Of a stretch of 25,510 bases of DNA, positions 7,571-14,410 are shown piece by piece. Made by a program: the position numbers and the translations under genes. The stretch comes from Fusobacteriaceae bacterium (GTDB lineage: Bacteria; Fusobacteriota; Fusobacteriia; Fusobacteriales; Fusobacteriaceae), in NCBI GenBank assembly GCA_900764925.1, contig CAAFPW010000051.1:1-25510 (forward strand), in the 5' to 3' direction. Below the pieces are notes generated by a model. The model ran no database searches. It was not told the DNA's origin and saw only the letters and a program-made list of their open reading frames with translations. The first letter of the stretch is position 1. Each line of letters starts with the position of its first letter.

Positions 7571-8230
7571 ATGCAACTTAATGAAAATGAAATCAGAGGA
7601 ATAATTGAAGAAGTTATAAAAAGATATGCAGGACAGGAAGCAACTACTCCTACAAAAGAGGAAAAGAAAGTAGTTACTTCAGGAAATTTAGTTATAGAAG
7701 AGGTTGGAGAAGCTAAGAAAAGCACTAAGAGTGATGAAGTAGTAATAGCTTTAGCACCAGCTTTTGGAAAATTCCAAACTGAAACAATCACTCACATTCC
7801 ACATGTAGATGTATTGAAAGAATTAATGGCAGGAATAGAAGAAGAAGGATTAACTCCAAGAGTAATCAGAGTACTAAGAACTTCAGACGTTTCTATACTT
7901 GCTAATGATGGAGCAAAATTAAGTGGATCAGGAATAGGAATAGGAATTCAATCAAAAGGAACAACAGTAATCCATCAAAAAGATCTATTCCCATTAACTA
8001 ACCTAGAGTTATTCCCACAAGCTCCTCTATTAGAAAGAGAGCACTACAGAATGATAGGGAAAAATGCTGCTAAATATGCTAAAGGGGAATCACCAAAACC
8101 AGTTCCTCAAATGAATGACCAAATGGCTAGACCTAAATATCAAGCTATTGCAGCATTATTACATATCAAAGAAACTGAGCATGTTGTAGTTAATGCTAAA
8201 CCAGTTGAATTAAAAGTAAGTTTCAAATAA
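7571..8230 (+). CDS. pduD: Propanediol dehydratase medium subunit
   Basis: The 219-residue beta subunit of B12-dependent diol dehydratase helps form the cobalamin-binding face with PduC. Diagnostic segments are VVIALAPAFGKFQTE (about 56-70), VIRVLRTSDVSILANDGAKL (about 97-117) and GIGIGIQSKGTTVIHQKDLFP (starting about 121). Residues 1-20 (MQLNENEIRGIIEEVIKRYA) form a short amphipathic helix followed by a polar linker. This is the form of the N-terminal encapsulation peptide that targets PduD to the microcompartment in Salmonella. GGAGG sits six bases before the ATG, 16 bases after the pduC stop. Confidence 0.95.
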   Translation: MQLNENEIRGIIEEVIKRYAGQEATTPTKEEKKVVTSGNLVIEEVGEAKKSTKSDEVVIALAPAFGKFQTETITHIPHVDVLKELMAGIEEEGLTPRVIRVLRTSDVSILANDGAKLSGSGIGIGIQSKGTTVIHQKDLFPLTNLELFPQAPLLEREHYRMIGKNAAKYAKGESPKPVPQMNDQMARPKYQAIAALLHIKETEHVVVNAKPVELKVSFK

Positions 8231-8252
8231 GAATTAAAGGGTGGTGAATGAT

Positions 8253-8762
8253 TTGGACCAACAATTACTTGAAAAAATGATAAGAGAAGTTATGCTTTCT
8301 ATGGCTAAAGGAGAGAGCACTAATATAAATACAGTAACAAAAACATGTGGAACAACAACAAAGGATGATTATCCATTGAGTAAAAAGAAAGCTGATGTTG
8401 TAAAATCAGCTACTGGTAAAAAACTAGATGAATTTACAATGGAAAACGTAATGAATGGAACAATAGGAGCTGCTGACTGTAGAATAGCTCCAGAAACATT
8501 AGAGATGCAAGCTCAAGTAGCAGAAAGTGTAAATAGACACTCTTTTGCTAGAAACTTAAGAAGAGCAGCAGAATTAATAGCTATACCAGATACTAGAATT
8601 CTAGAGATATATAATAGCTTAAGACCATATAGATCAACAAAAGTAGAATTATTAGCTATAGCTGATGAATTAGAAACTAAATATAACGCAAAAGTAAACG
8701 CAGCTTTTGTAAGAGAAGCAGCAGAACTTTATGAAAAAAGAGATAGATTAAGAAAAGATTAA
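8253..8762 (+). CDS. pduE: Propanediol dehydratase small subunit
   Basis: The gamma subunit completes the dehydratase. Diagnostic segments are YPLSKKKADVVKSATGKKLDEFT and the later RNLRRAAELIAIPDTRILEIYNSLRPYRSTK. The frame is open from a GTG at 8241, but the two GTG codons at 8241 and 8244 lie inside a strong SD (AGGGTGGTGA, 8238-8247), so TTG at 8253 is the better start. It gives 169 residues beginning MDQQLLEKMIREVML, again an amphipathic helix of the encapsulation-peptide kind followed by a Ser/Thr/Asn-rich linker. It ends 21 bases before pduG. Confidence is high in the function and moderate in the start. Confidence 0.92.
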   Translation: MDQQLLEKMIREVMLSMAKGESTNINTVTKTCGTTTKDDYPLSKKKADVVKSATGKKLDEFTMENVMNGTIGAADCRIAPETLEMQAQVAESVNRHSFARNLRRAAELIAIPDTRILEIYNSLRPYRSTKVELLAIADELETKYNAKVNAAFVREAAELYEKRDRLRKD

Positions 8763-8783
8763 TCTTTCCAGTAGGGAGGAAGA

Positions 8784-10598
8784 ATGAAACTTATTGTAGG
8801 GATAGATATAGGAAATGCAACGACAGAGAGTACTTTAGCAGAGGTAAATGGAAAAGAGATAAAAGTTTTGAGTAGTGGAATAGCTAAAACTACTGGAATA
8901 AAGGGAACTAAAGAGAATGTGAAAGGGGTTTTCTCTTCTTTAAATGAGGCTTTTAAAAAAGCTGGAAGGGATATGTCAGAATTAGCTTTAGTTAGAATCA
9001 ATGAAGCGGCTCCTGTAATAGGAGATGTAGCTATGGAAACTATAACAGAAACTATAATAACAGAATCTACTATGATAGGTCATAATCCTACTACTCCAGG
9101 AGGGGCAGGAATAGGAGTAGGAATATCTACTCCTATTGAAAATATAGATAGTACTATGATAGGAAAAGAGATAATAGCTCTAATTTCTAAAGAGATAGAT
9201 TTCCAAGATGCAGCTAGCATGATAAATAGCTGGGTAGAAAAAGGGGTAGAAATTAAAGGAGCTATTGCTCAAAAAGATGATGCTGTTCTCATAAACAATA
9301 GATTAGTTAAAAAGATACCAATAGTAGATGAGGTACTTTATTTTGAGAAAATACCTTTAAATATGCTTACAGCTTTGGAAGTAGCAGAAAAGGGAAAAGT
9401 AATCTCAATGCTTTCTAATCCATATGGGATAGCAACACTGTTTAAATTAAATTCAGAAGAAACAAAAATGATAGTTCCTATTTCTAGGGCTTTAATAGGA
9501 AATAGATCAGCAGTTGTAATAAAAACACCTAAAGGGGATGTAAAATCAAGAGTTATTCCAGCAGGATCTATACATATAGCTGGAATGGCAAAAAATAGAG
9601 AGATTCCTGTAGATAAAGGAGCAGAGGAGATAATGGAAGCATTAGAAGTATGTTATCCAATATCTGATATCTGGGGGGAAACAGGTACAAATGCTGGTGG
9701 AATGTTGGAAAAAGTAAGAATTGTAATGGCACAACTTACAAACCAAGATCCTAAAAATATAAAAATACAGGATTTGTTAGCTGTAAATACCTTTGTTCCT
9801 AAAAAGGTAAAAGGTGGAATTGCTGAAGAGTTTTCCATGGAAAATGCAATAGGGTTAGCTGCAATGGTTAAAGCTGATAGATTACAAATGGAAATGATAG
9901 CTAATGATTTACAAGAAAAACTTCAAAAGAAAGTTGTAGTTGGAGGAGTAGAAGCTGAAATGGCTATTCTTGGAGCATTAACTACTCCAGGAACAAATAA
10001 ACCATTAGCTATAATAGATATGGGAGCAGGATCAACTGATGCTTCTGTAATAACTAGAGATGGAAGAATATCTTCTTGTCACCTAGCAGGAGCTGGAAAT
10101 ATGGTAACAATGTTGATAGATAAAGAGTTGGGATTAGGAAACTTTGATTTAGCTGAAGATATAAAAAAATATCCACTAGCTAAGGTAGAAAGTTTATTCC
10201 ATATAAGACATGAAGATGGAAGTGTTCAATTCTTCGATGAGACATTAGATCCAAGAACCTTTGCAAGAGTGGTAATCTTAAAAGAGGGAGCGATGATTCC
10301 TCTAGAGATAGATGAACCTATTGAAAAGATAAAAAGAGTAAGAAGAGATGCAAAGGAAAAAGTATTTGTAGTGAATGCTGTAAGAGCCTTGAAGAAAGTC
10401 ACTCCAAGTGGAAATATAAGAGATATAGATCATGTGGTACTAGTAGGTGGATCAGCACTTGACTTTGAAGTTCCTCAAATGGTTACAGATAAATTATCAT
10501 ATTATGGGGTTGTAGCAGGTAGAGGAAATATAAGAGGAGTAGAAGGACCAAGAAATGCAGTAGCTACAGGATTAGCTCTTTCACATGAGGAGGATTAA
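8784..10598 (+). CDS. pduG: Diol dehydratase reactivase large subunit
   Basis: The 604-residue product is the large subunit of the ATP-dependent reactivating factor, which swaps damaged cobalamin out of inactivated dehydratase. It has an actin/Hsp70-type ATPase fold. The phosphate-1 motif is VGIDIGNATTE (about 5-15), and phosphate-2 is IIDMGAGSTDASV (about 410-422). The segments STMIGHNPTTPGGAGIGVG and NTFVPKKVKGGIAEEFSMEN are characteristic of PduG/DdrA. Length matches the family (about 605-610). GGGAGG lies just upstream of the ATG. Its 3' end contains the SD of the next gene, so the two subunits are probably translationally coupled. Confidence 0.95.
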   Translation: MKLIVGIDIGNATTESTLAEVNGKEIKVLSSGIAKTTGIKGTKENVKGVFSSLNEAFKKAGRDMSELALVRINEAAPVIGDVAMETITETIITESTMIGHNPTTPGGAGIGVGISTPIENIDSTMIGKEIIALISKEIDFQDAASMINSWVEKGVEIKGAIAQKDDAVLINNRLVKKIPIVDEVLYFEKIPLNMLTALEVAEKGKVISMLSNPYGIATLFKLNSEETKMIVPISRALIGNRSAVVIKTPKGDVKSRVIPAGSIHIAGMAKNREIPVDKGAEEIMEALEVCYPISDIWGETGTNAGGMLEKVRIVMAQLTNQDPKNIKIQDLLAVNTFVPKKVKGGIAEEFSMENAIGLAAMVKADRLQMEMIANDLQEKLQKKVVVGGVEAEMAILGALTTPGTNKPLAIIDMGAGSTDASVITRDGRISSCHLAGAGNMVTMLIDKELGLGNFDLAEDIKKYPLAKVESLFHIRHEDGSVQFFDETLDPRTFARVVILKEGAMIPLEIDEPIEKIKRVRRDAKEKVFVVNAVRALKKVTPSGNIRDIDHVVLVGGSALDFEVPQMVTDKLSYYGVVAGRGNIRGVEGPRNAVATGLALSHEED

Positions 10599-10599
10599 T

Positions 10600-10974
10600 A
10601 TGGAAAGAGGAAAAAAAGAGAAGATAGGAATTAATATATTTTACTCTTCAAAAGTAGATATAGATAGTAGATTGAGTAATATCTTATGGGGAATTGAAGA
10701 GGAAGAGATTCCTTTTATACTACAAAGTTTTGAGGAAGATGACGGGAAAAAATTAGGATATCAAGGAGCTAGAGAATCAAAACTTCAAGTAGGGATAGGA
10801 ATAGGAGTAAATGAAGTTACTCTGTATCATGAAAAATTAGATTTAGATAAACCATTATTTAGATACAACATTGATTGTAATACTAATACTCTAAGAGCTT
10901 TGGGAGTCAATGGTGCTAGATTGATTAAGGGGAATCCATTTATCATCCCAGAGAAAACAGGAGGAGAAAAATGA
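10600..10974 (+). CDS. pduH: Diol dehydratase reactivase small subunit
   Basis: The 124-residue partner of PduG resembles the dehydratase beta subunit: the segment LQVGIGIGVNEVTLYHEKLD parallels GIGIGIQSKGTTVIHQKDLF in PduD, consistent with subunit swapping during reactivation. The start is the ATG at 10600, 6 bases after AGGAGG; a frame extension to an ATG at 10585 would put the SD inside the gene. It begins one base after the pduG stop, and its TGA overlaps the next ATG (ATGA, 10971-10974). Confidence 0.92.
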   Translation: MERGKKEKIGINIFYSSKVDIDSRLSNILWGIEEEEIPFILQSFEEDDGKKLGYQGARESKLQVGIGIGVNEVTLYHEKLDLDKPLFRYNIDCNTNTLRALGVNGARLIKGNPFIIPEKTGGEK

Positions 10975-11414
10975 TAAGTTCACTAGGATTAATAGAGGTA
11001 GTTGGACTAGTAGGAGCGATAGAAGCAGGAGATACAGCTGTAAAAGCTGCTAATGTAAGATTGATAGGGCTTGAACTTACAAAAGGTGGCGGAATGGTTA
11101 CTGTTAAGATTGAAGGAGAGGTATCAGCAGTAAAAGCAGCAGTAGAGGCTGGAGTTATGGCGGCTGAAAGATTAACTACAGTGGTAAGTAAATTAGTAAT
11201 TGCTAGACCTTCTGTTGAAGTGGGAAAAATGGTAGAACCTGCTGAAGAAACAGAAGAGAAAGTGGAAGAAAAAGTTCAAGAGCCTGTTGTAGAAGCTGTA
11301 GAAGAAGTGGTAGAAAATATAGTTGAAGTAGCTTCAGAAACAAATCTTGAGATTAAGGAACCACAGGAGCAAGAAGTTACTGAAATAGTAACTAAAAAAG
11401 GAAGAAGAAAATAA
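10971..11414 (+). CDS. BMC-H shell protein with acidic C-terminal tail (PduK-like position)
   Basis: The 147-residue product has one BMC domain (about 1-85; SLGLIEVVGLVGAIEAGDTA, then AANVRLIGLE and the pore-loop region KGGGMVTV). A 60-residue tail follows that is very rich in Glu and Val (EETEEKVEEKVQEP, EAVEEVVENIVEVA) and ends in a basic KKGRRK. It lies where pduK lies in other pdu operons, and PduK also has a BMC domain plus an extension. However, the Salmonella PduK extension carries cysteines proposed to bind an Fe-S cluster, and this protein has no Cys at all. The tail could be a flexible lumenal or cytosolic anchor; its target is unknown. The start overlaps the pduH stop, pointing to coupling. 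Confidence 0.85.
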   Translation: MISSLGLIEVVGLVGAIEAGDTAVKAANVRLIGLELTKGGGMVTVKIEGEVSAVKAAVEAGVMAAERLTTVVSKLVIARPSVEVGKMVEPAEETEEKVEEKVQEPVVEAVEEVVENIVEVASETNLEIKEPQEQEVTEIVTKKGRRK

Positions 11415-11445
11415 AAAATTATAAATAATTTGAGGAGGAAGAAAT

Positions 11446-11724
11446 ATGGGAAACGCATTAGGATTAATAGAAACTAAAGGACTAGTAGGAGCAATAGAAG
11501 CAGCAGATGCTATGACAAAATCAGCTAATGTTGAATTAGTAGGTTATGAAAAAATAGGATCAGGATTAGTAACTGTAATGGTAAGAGGAGATGTAGGAGC
11601 AGTAAAAGCAGCAGTAGATGCAGGAGCAGCAGCTGCTGAAAGAGTTGGAAAAGTAGAATCAGTTCACGTAATTCCTAGACCACATACAGATACAGAAAAA
11701 TTACTTCCAAAATTAGTTAAATAG
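11446..11724 (+). CDS. pduJ: PduA/PduJ-type BMC-H hexameric shell protein
   Basis: The 92-residue single-BMC-domain protein matches the canonical hexamer length. It reads MGNALGLIETKGLVGAIEAA, then the pore loop KIGSG (36-40), and DVGAVKAAVDAGAAAAERVG. The loop is the same as in PduA/PduJ, whose hexamer pore passes propanediol while retaining propionaldehyde. GAGGAGG lies before the start. It is the only canonical short hexamer gene in the window, so it would have to fill the role of both PduA and PduJ. By position (after pduK-like, before pduL) it corresponds to pduJ. Expected to be the most abundant shell component. Confidence 0.93.
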   Translation: MGNALGLIETKGLVGAIEAADAMTKSANVELVGYEKIGSGLVTVMVRGDVGAVKAAVDAGAAAAERVGKVESVHVIPRPHTDTEKLLPKLVK

Positions 11725-11733
11725 TGATATCAA

Positions 11734-12354
11734 ATGAAATCATTAGAGAGTACATTGAGAGAGGTGCTAAATGAAGTTATCTCTGATGAGGTGGTAGTTG
11801 GAGTTTCTAATAGACATATTCACCTTTCTCAAGAGGACTTGGAAAAACTTTTTGGAGCAGGATATAAATTGTCTAAGATGAAAGATATGAAACAACCTGG
11901 ACAATTTGCTGCAAAAGAAACAGTGACAATAGAAGGTTCTAAAGGAAAATTTGAAGGTGTTAGAATATTGGGACCTGTAAGAAAAGAGACACAGGTTGAG
12001 ATATCTATATCTGATAGTTTTAAATTAGGAGTTAAACCTCCAATAAGAGAATCTGGAAAACTTGATGGAACTCCTGGAATAAAGATAACAGGACCAAAGG
12101 GTAGTATTGTAAAAGAAAGAGGAGTAATAGTAGCTGGAAGACACATACATATGCCTAAATATATAGCTGATATAAGAGGTTATAAAGATGGAGAACTTGT
12201 AAATGTAGAGACTTTTGGTGAAAGAAAGATGGTACTGTATAATGTACTTTTGAGAGTGGGAAGCAATATGGCTAAAGAGATACATATAGATATGGATGAA
12301 GCCAATGCTGCTGGACTTAAAAATGATGATTATGTAAAAATAATAAGGGACTAA
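11734..12354 (+). CDS. pduL: Phosphate propanoyltransferase (phosphotransacylase)
   Basis: The 206-residue product is a PduL-type phosphotransacylase, unrelated to Pta. It converts propionyl-CoA and phosphate to propionyl-phosphate and frees CoA inside the shell. Two internal repeats of the PTAC fold are visible, with the metal-ligand motifs NRHIH (H28, H30) and GRHIH (H137, H139) and a further H184 in EIHID; basic residues R82/K84 lie in GPVRKETQVE. Residues 1-18 (MKSLESTLREVLNEVISD) form an N-terminal amphipathic helix, like the PduL encapsulation peptide. The SD is weak (AGTGAT), so translation may depend on the preceding gene, whose stop is only 9 bases upstream. No acyl kinase (PduW) gene follows in this window. 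Confidence 0.94.
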   Translation: MKSLESTLREVLNEVISDEVVVGVSNRHIHLSQEDLEKLFGAGYKLSKMKDMKQPGQFAAKETVTIEGSKGKFEGVRILGPVRKETQVEISISDSFKLGVKPPIRESGKLDGTPGIKITGPKGSIVKERGVIVAGRHIHMPKYIADIRGYKDGELVNVETFGERKMVLYNVLLRVGSNMAKEIHIDMDEANAAGLKNDDYVKIIRD

Positions 12355-12356
12355 AG

Positions 12357-12380
12357 GGAGGACACCTAAGGGTGTCCTCT
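12357..12380 (+). other. Intra-operon RNA hairpin without U-tract
   Basis: GAGGACACC (12358-12366) pairs perfectly with GGTGTCCTC (12371-12379) around a TAAG loop, with a further G-U pair outside. The bases that follow (TAAATAAAAACC) give no U-run, so it is not a good intrinsic terminator. It is more likely an RNA-processing or 3'-end protection element, or a partial attenuator, between the pduL and downstream segments. Confidence 0.7.
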
Positions 12381-12410
12381 AAATAAAAACCCTGATAAAA
12401 GGGGTGAAAA

Positions 12411-13112
12411 ATGGAATTTAATCTGATGGTTGATTATATAGTACAAGAGGTACTAAAAAGACTCGAAAACGAGAGTATTGCAAAGAGAAAAAAAGGATTA
12501 GTTATACTTAATGGAGGTACAGCTAATCTTGAACAAATAGTGATAGAATTAGAAAAAATAAAAAAAGAGTATGATGTAGAGATAATTTTTTCAGAAGCTG
12601 GAGAAAAAATAGTGGGTGAAGAAAAGTTTAAAAATTTTGATATAAAAAGAGAAGTTACTATGGCAAATTGTAACTCATTGATATCAGAAAATGAGATAAT
12701 TCTTTTACCACTTTTAACTAAAAATACCTGTGCAAAGGTAGCTGTAGGAATAAGAGACAACGTTGTTACTTATATAATTTCAAAAGCACTTCTAGCAGGG
12801 AAAAAAATAGTAGCTGTATACGATTCATGTATAGTGAAAGCTGATAATGAATATGGAAAACAACTAAATTTAAATATAAAGAGACTACAAGAGTTTGGAA
12901 TAACATTTGTAGAAAGTAAAAATTTGGCTGAGTATGTTCTAAAAGAGCAGAAAAACCAAATTTTAGATTTAAAAAATAAGAAGATTATTACAGCTGATGA
13001 TATTTTTGGAATAAAAAATAAAAGTGTAATAGTTTCAAAAGAAGCTATTATTACAATATTAGCAAAAGAGAAAGCTCAAGAAAATGGTATTATTTTTGAA
13101 CTAGAAAAATAG
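12411..13112 (+). CDS. BMC-associated flavoprotein-like protein in the pduM position
   Basis: The 233-residue product begins with an encapsulation-like helix (MEFNLMVDYIVQEVLKRLEN), then a basic linker. A likely Rossmann/flavodoxin-like domain follows: strand KGLVILNGGTAN (28-39), then YDVEIIFSEAGEKIV, NEIILLPLLTKNTCAKVAVG, and ALLAGKKIVAVYDSC. The pattern recalls the HFCD flavoprotein family, members of which occur in BMC loci. By position between pduL and pduN it corresponds to pduM, a small BMC protein of unclear function. I cannot confirm FMN binding. The C-terminal part (about 180-233; KKIITADDIFGIKN...) is a separate alpha/beta segment. SD GGGGTG lies just upstream. Confidence is high that the gene is real, and low for its function. 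Confidence 0.7.
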   Translation: MEFNLMVDYIVQEVLKRLENESIAKRKKGLVILNGGTANLEQIVIELEKIKKEYDVEIIFSEAGEKIVGEEKFKNFDIKREVTMANCNSLISENEIILLPLLTKNTCAKVAVGIRDNVVTYIISKALLAGKKIVAVYDSCIVKADNEYGKQLNLNIKRLQEFGITFVESKNLAEYVLKEQKNQILDLKNKKIITADDIFGIKNKSVIVSKEAIITILAKEKAQENGIIFELEK

Positions 13113-13126
13113 TGGAAGGTGGTTTT

Positions 13127-13399
13127 ATGTTTTTAGCAAAGGTAGTAGGAAAAGTTGTTTCTACAACAAAAGATGAGGGATTGAATGGAAAAAAAATCCT
13201 AATTACAGCTCCTATAGATATGGATGGAAATGTCACTACAGAAAAAAGAGTGGTAAGTATAGATAGTGTGGGAGCGGGAATAGGAGATCAAGTACTAGTT
13301 ACAACTGGAAGTGTATCTGCTTATGCTTTTGCTGAAGATGGAGCCATAGCTATTGATTCTGCTATTGTTGCAATAATAGATACAATAGAAAAAAATTAG
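13127..13399 (+). CDS. pduN: PduN/EutN/CcmL-type BMC vertex pentamer protein
   Basis: The 90-residue product is a BMC-P protein, which forms pentamers that cap the vertices of the shell. It begins MFLAKVVGKVVSTTKDEGLN, followed by GKKILITAPIDMDG, SVGAGIGDQVLVTTGS and DGAIAIDSAIVAIIDTI, the standard order of family motifs. The start is the ATG at 13127; an upstream GTG at 13112 lies in frame but belongs to the SD region (GAAGGTGG). It begins 14 bases after the upstream gene and abuts the pduO SD. Only one vertex gene is present here. Confidence 0.93.
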   Translation: MFLAKVVGKVVSTTKDEGLNGKKILITAPIDMDGNVTTEKRVVSIDSVGAGIGDQVLVTTGSVSAYAFAEDGAIAIDSAIVAIIDTIEKN

Positions 13400-13411
13400 G
13401 TGGTGATGGGA

Positions 13412-14401
13412 TTGAAAGATGTCTACACCAATTTGATACAAGTGTATACTAGAAAAGGTGATTCAGGAGAAACTGGATTGTTTGGTGGCAGTAAAATATC
13501 TAAAGATAGTATAAAAGTGGAAGCTTATGGAAGTATAGATGAAGCTGCTGCTTTTATAGGAGAAGCTAGGGCTAATTTAACAGATAAAAACTTAAAAGAT
13601 ATCTTGTATAAGATACAGGAAAAATTTTTAGTAATAGGGGCTCATTTAGCTAGTGATAAAAATGGAATAAATAAATTGAAAGAGGGGATAGAGGACAGTG
13701 ATATAGAGGAATTAGAAAATATAATAGATAGTTACTCTAAGAACTTACTCCCACTATATAAATTTATAATTCCAGGTGACAATAAAGAATCAGCTAGTCT
13801 ACATATAGCAAGAACTGTTGTAAGAAGAAGTGAAAGAAGGATAGTAGCTCTTAAAGGAAGAGAAACAGTAGAACCTAATCTGTTGAAATATGTAAATAGA
13901 GTATCAGATGTTTTATTTGTATTGTCTAGAGTATTAGAAGATAGTGCAGCAGTAAAGTTTATTTCAGAAACAATATTGAAAAGTATTGATTCAACTGAAA
14001 AAAAATTAAATTTAGAAAGTGCTAAAAAAATAGTATTAGCTGGAGAGAAAAAAGCAAAGGAGTTAGGACTAGATTTTGTAATAGCAATTGTTACAAAGGA
14101 TGGACAACTTATTTTAGAAGAAAAAATGGATAATGCCATTTTTGCAAGTATAGATATAGCCTTTAAAAAGGCTTATACATCAGCAGCTTTGAAAATATCG
14201 ACTTCGGTTTTAACTGATTTAACTAAGCCAACAGGATCATTATATGGTCTACAAAATGATAGTAGATATATTATTTTTGGTGGTGGAGAATTATTGAAAA
14301 TAAATGGAGAGATTGTTGGAGCAGTCGGAGTAAGTGGTGGAACTGTTGAAGAAGATATGACAGTAGCTAAAGCCTGTGTAGAAGCTTTTGAAGGAATATA
14401 G
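13412..14401 (+). CDS. pduO: PduO: ATP:cob(I)alamin adenosyltransferase with C-terminal HbpS-like domain
   Basis: The product has two domains. The N-terminal PduO-type adenosyltransferase (about 1-180) carries VYTRKGDSGETGLFGG, YGSIDEAAAFIGEAR, VVRRSERR and YVNRVSDVLFVLSR, the ATP- and corrinoid-site motifs. It makes adenosylcobalamin for PduCDE. The C-terminal PduO-C/HbpS-like domain (about 195-329) has AKKIVLAGEKKAKELGL and GAVGVSGGTVEEDM and may bind haem or corrinoid in some homologues. The full fused form is present. Start: the GTG/GTG/ATG codons at 13400-13408 overlap a near-consensus SD (AGGTGGTGAT, 13398-13407), so TTG at 13412 is the best start, giving 329 residues. This parallels the TTG start proposed for pduE. 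Confidence 0.93.
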   Translation: MKDVYTNLIQVYTRKGDSGETGLFGGSKISKDSIKVEAYGSIDEAAAFIGEARANLTDKNLKDILYKIQEKFLVIGAHLASDKNGINKLKEGIEDSDIEELENIIDSYSKNLLPLYKFIIPGDNKESASLHIARTVVRRSERRIVALKGRETVEPNLLKYVNRVSDVLFVLSRVLEDSAAVKFISETILKSIDSTEKKLNLESAKKIVLAGEKKAKELGLDFVIAIVTKDGQLILEEKMDNAIFASIDIAFKKAYTSAALKISTSVLTDLTKPTGSLYGLQNDSRYIIFGGGELLKINGEIVGAVGVSGGTVEEDMTVAKACVEAFEGI

Positions 14402-14410
14402 GAGGAAAAG

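Noticed and set aside
12357..12380. Rho-independent terminator within the pdu operon
   Set aside because: The stem is good, but no U-tract follows and the next gene has no visible promoter, so termination is unlikely; kept as a processing/stability hairpin.
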